From positions 1 to 8,027 of the forward strand of contig JAMPYD010000071.1 in the NCBI GenBank assembly GCA_023700845.1: DNA of 8,027 nt, given 5' to 3'. The notes under the pieces were generated by a model. That model saw only the letters and a program-made list of their open reading frames with translations. It made no database searches and had not been told where the DNA came from. Position numbers and translations under genes: made by a program. Position 1 is the first letter of the stretch; every line of letters starts with the position of its first letter. Shown piece by piece: positions 6,851 to 8,027 of this stretch. Source of the stretch: Elusimicrobiota bacterium. Lineage in GTDB: Bacteria > Elusimicrobiota > Elusimicrobia > UBA1565 > UBA9628.

Positions 6851-7380
6851 CGCCGGTCCGCCGGCCGCGTCAGCCGCTCGTAAATCCCGGCCGCCAGAAG
6901 GCCGAAGACGAGGTGCGAGACGAGCGCGGCCGGGCCGCGCGCCGACACGAACCACGGGAAGACCTCCGAGATCACGTGGTAGTTCACGTAGTAGAGCGCG
7001 GCGCCGAACAGCGCCCCCGCGGCGAGCGAGCGCGCCGGGCCCATGCCGTGGATCATCGCCGCCAGGACGCGGGCGTAGATCAGGCTCAGCGGGATGTGCA
7101 CGGCGGCCGCGGCGAAGAAGACGAGGGGCGTCAGCGGCGTGCCCGCCGCCAAGGCGATCTCGCCGAGCGCGACCGAGGCCAGCCGCCGCACGGCCTCCTC
7201 GCTGCCGCCTCCGCCGAAGACCAGCCCGGAGAAGGTCTGGACCAGGACGAACGCCGCGCCCGCGGCGAGGCCCGCCCAGCCGGCCGCGCCCCAATCGAGC
7301 CCGTTCTCCCCGTCGACGGGGCCGGGCGGCCGCTGAACGCGCGGCAAATTCGGTCTCCGCAAGGTTTTGAGATGCGGCAT
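6847..7380 (-). CDS. Small four-helix membrane protein, function unknown
   Basis: A 177-residue protein with a basic, Pro-rich cytoplasmic-looking N-terminus (1-29) and four hydrophobic segments at about 30-55, 83-110, 116-138 and 148-167. Notable patterns are AVHIPLSLIYARVLA (93-107), GALFGAALYYVNYHV (122-136), FPWFVSARG (141-149) and SHLVFGLL (155-162). From memory, uncharacterised bacterial membrane proteins share the arrangement H-x-x-x-S-x-x-Y, then LY-x-VN, then FPWF-x-x-x-R, then H-x-x-FG; I cannot name the family with confidence. The conserved-looking histidines and Tyr/Asn in helices hint at ligand or metal contact, which is inference. ATG at 7380 has GGAGG four nt upstream (7389-7385), a good start. 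It diverges from the Fe-S carrier genes and converges on the large membrane gene with no intergenic space. Confidence 0.82.
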   Translation of the reverse strand: MPHLKTLRRPNLPRVQRPPGPVDGENGLDWGAAGWAGLAAGAAFVLVQTFSGLVFGGGGSEEAVRRLASVALGEIALAAGTPLTPLVFFAAAAVHIPLSLIYARVLAAMIHGMGPARSLAAGALFGAALYYVNYHVISEVFPWFVSARGPAALVSHLVFGLLAAGIYERLTRPADRR

Positions 7381-7405
7381 ATCGCCTCCGTGCGGCGTCG
7401 ACCTC

Positions 7406-7411
7406 AGTGTA
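7406..7411 (-). promoter_or_regulatory. Possible -10 element for the small membrane protein gene
   Basis: On the minus strand TACACT matches four of six bases of the -10 consensus and lies 26 nt before the ATG at 7380. No convincing -35 exists at normal spacing, because the GC-rich hairpin at 7412-7431 occupies the spacer. A TTGATG at 7439-7434 would need a 22-nt spacer. Weak call. Confidence 0.25.
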
Positions 7412-7431
7412 GCCCGCGGGGCCGCGCGGGC
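7412..7431. repeat. GC-rich 7-bp hairpin in the divergent control region
   Basis: GCCCGCG (7412-7418), 6-nt loop, CGCGGGC (7425-7431). A perfect GC-only stem between the two divergent promoters. No T-tract follows on either strand, so it is not a normal intrinsic terminator; it could insulate the promoters or be chance in GC-rich DNA. Confidence 0.4.
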
Positions 7432-7441
7432 GCCATCAAAT

Positions 7442-7487
7442 CCCCGTCAAGCTTATCCCGCTCCCCCCGCGGCGGCGCTTGACGGGG
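7442..7487. repeat. Perfect 11-bp inverted repeat overlapping the -35 box
   Basis: CCCCGTCAAGC (7442-7452) and its exact reverse complement GCTTGACGGGG (7477-7487), separated by 24 nt. The right arm contains the TTGACG -35 hexamer of the Fe-S carrier promoter; the left arm presents the same hexamer on the minus strand. A dimeric regulator bound to both arms would block or recruit polymerase. A DNA loop or a structural role is also possible. Confidence 0.6.
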
Positions 7488-7507
7488 CCGGTTTCTCGTC
7501 GTATACT
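7479..7507 (+). promoter_or_regulatory. Sigma-70-type promoter for the tandem A-type Fe-S carrier genes
   Basis: TTGACG (7479-7484), a 17-nt spacer, and TATACT (7502-7507); each hexamer matches five of six consensus bases. Transcription should start near 7513-7515, giving a leader of about 40 nt with a clear Shine-Dalgarno before the ATG at 7555. This is the strongest promoter I can see in the window. Confidence 0.85.
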
Positions 7508-7518
7508 GTATATACGAC
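7498..7518. promoter_or_regulatory. Operator candidate: 8-5-8 inverted repeat over the -10 box
   Basis: GTCGTATA (7498-7505), spacer CTGTA, then the exact reverse complement TATACGAC (7511-7518). The palindrome spans the -10 hexamer and the expected transcription start, the standard place for a repressor. Given the genes it controls, an Fe-S, iron or oxidative-stress regulator (IscR/Rrf2-like or another dimeric repressor) is a reasonable guess, but the sequence does not match a consensus I can assign. Confidence 0.7.
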
Positions 7519-7543
7519 CTTTTTAGTCGGGTTTAATAAGACG

Positions 7544-7549
7544 AAGGAG
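7544..7549 (+). promoter_or_regulatory. Ribosome binding site of the first A-type carrier
   Basis: AAGGAG followed by a 5-nt spacer and ATG at 7555. A strong Shine-Dalgarno that fixes the start codon and predicts efficient translation. Confidence 0.85.
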
Positions 7550-7554
7550 ACGCC

Positions 7555-7878
7555 ATGCTGACCATCACGCCGAAGGCCGCCGAGAAGATCACCGATTTCC
7601 TGAAGGCCGAGGAGACCGCGCAGGGCAAGTCCCTCCGCCTGAGCGTCGCCGAGTCCGGCTGCGCCGGCTACGAGTACCGCATCGGCTTCGACGACAAGAA
7701 GCCCGCCGACAAGATCCTCCCCCAGGCCGGCTTCGACGTCATCGTCGACGAGGCGAGCCTGAAGTTCATCGCCGACGCGACGATCGACTACGCCGAGGAC
7801 GAGACCAGCTCCGGCTTCCGCATCAAGAACCCGCTCGAGAAGGGCTCCTGCGGCTGCGGCAAGTCCAAGCAGTTCTAA
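7555..7878 (+). CDS. A-type Fe-S cluster carrier (HesB/IscA/ErpA family), divergent type
   Basis: A complete 107-residue cytoplasmic protein of the Fe-S biogenesis fold. These proteins receive [2Fe-2S] or [4Fe-4S] clusters from a scaffold and pass them to apoenzymes, binding the cluster through three cysteines. Here they are Cys36 (ESGCAGYEYRIGF), Cys99 and Cys101 (GSCGCGKS), at the normal spacing of about 62 residues and the C-G-C end. The usual GxGGCSG loop is altered to ESGCAG, so this copy is divergent compared with its neighbour. The C-terminal half has DEASLKFIADATIDY and SSGFRIKNP, which match the family's (D/E)-x-x-S-x-x-x-(L/I)-x-G-x-x-(L/I)-D-(Y/F) and GF-x-(I/F)-x-NP patterns except that DAT replaces the G. 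ErpA, IscA or SufA cannot be distinguished from sequence alone. It is first in a two-gene unit. Confidence 0.94.
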   Translation: MLTITPKAAEKITDFLKAEETAQGKSLRLSVAESGCAGYEYRIGFDDKKPADKILPQAGFDVIVDEASLKFIADATIDYAEDETSSGFRIKNPLEKGSCGCGKSKQF

Positions 7879-7887
7879 GCGAACCCG

Positions 7888-8027
7888 ATGATCACGCTCA
7901 CCGAACGCGCCGCCAAGAAGATCCAGGCCCTGGCCTCCAAGAAAGGCCTGCAGCCGGTCCTGCGCGTGAAGGTCGGCTCCGGCGGCTGCTCGGGCATGAG
8001 CTACGAGTTCGTCGTCGCCGACGAGAT
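7888..8027 (+). CDS. Second A-type Fe-S cluster carrier, N-terminal fragment
   Basis: The first 46 codons of a second HesB/IscA-family gene that continues past the right edge. The peptide starts MITLTERAAKKIQALASKK and contains the canonical loop VGSGGCSGMSYEF with the first cluster-binding cysteine at residue 34; the C-terminal C-G-C pair would be off-window. It starts 9 nt after the stop of the preceding carrier. No good Shine-Dalgarno is visible in the gap (GCGAACCCG), so translation probably depends on reinitiation after the upstream gene. Sharing a promoter with the divergent copy suggests either a functional pair, as with IscA/ErpA specialisation or heteromeric use, or duplication followed by divergence. 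Confidence 0.92.
   Translation, partial: MITLTERAAKKIQALASKKGLQPVLRVKVGSGGCSGMSYEFVVADE

Noticed and set aside
6071..7294. 407-codon minus-strand frame covering the end of the membrane gene and most of the 177-residue gene.
   Set aside because: Arg/Gly/Glu-rich, no domain, and out of frame with the well-supported 177-residue membrane protein that has its own GGAGG start signal.
4630..7482. 950-codon plus-strand frame overlapping the large membrane gene and the small one.
   Set aside because: Arg-rich low-complexity product in the +2 frame of the membrane gene; no ribosome binding site or domain, and it crosses the convergent gene boundary.
7442..7487. The 11-bp inverted repeat as an intrinsic terminator.
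   Set aside because: No T-tract follows on either strand, the loop is 24 nt, and it lies between divergent genes where no terminator is expected.

Overview
The window is GC-rich bacterial DNA with dense coding and strong G/C bias at third codon positions. It holds two iron-sulfur (Fe-S) assembly genes at its outer edges, a type III glutamine synthetase, a very large repeat-built membrane protein, and a small membrane protein. The taxon cannot be proven from sequence alone. The type III glutamine synthetase, the high GC and the signal-peptide style of the large protein (a hydrophobic stretch ending QTAPGMSVYQAIAQ) remind me of uncultured Elusimicrobiota; this is an impression, not a result.

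Layout, left to right. On the minus strand, glnN (167-2341) is followed 11 nt later by the first 51 codons of an Mrp/ApbC-type Fe-S carrier (1-155). The mrp ribosome binding site overlaps the glnN stop codon, so the two look co-transcribed and translationally coupled. A 288-nt divergent intergenic region (2342-2629) contains several short inverted repeats, a good match to a sigma-54 promoter pointing right, and a sigma-70-like -10 box. Then comes a 1406-residue open reading frame (2630-6850, plus strand). It has a signal peptide, an Ala/Pro/Ser/Val-rich extracytoplasmic stretch, three tandem copies of a roughly 360-residue membrane module, and a short hydrophobic tail. I do not recognise it as any named family. 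Its stop codon interlocks with the stop of a convergent gene for a 177-residue membrane protein (6847-7380, minus strand).

The next intergenic region (7381-7554) is compact and rich in signals. It holds a near-consensus sigma-70 promoter (TTGACG, 17 nt, TATACT), a perfect 8-5-8 inverted repeat over the -10 box, and an 11-bp inverted repeat whose right arm covers the -35 box. This promoter drives two tandem A-type Fe-S carrier genes of the HesB/IscA/ErpA family: a complete 107-residue one (7555-7878) and a second, more canonical one that runs off the window (7888-8027).

The two recognisable themes are ammonia assimilation (GlnN) and Fe-S cluster delivery (Mrp and two A-type carriers). The least explained item is the triple-repeat membrane protein and its promoter region next to glnN.
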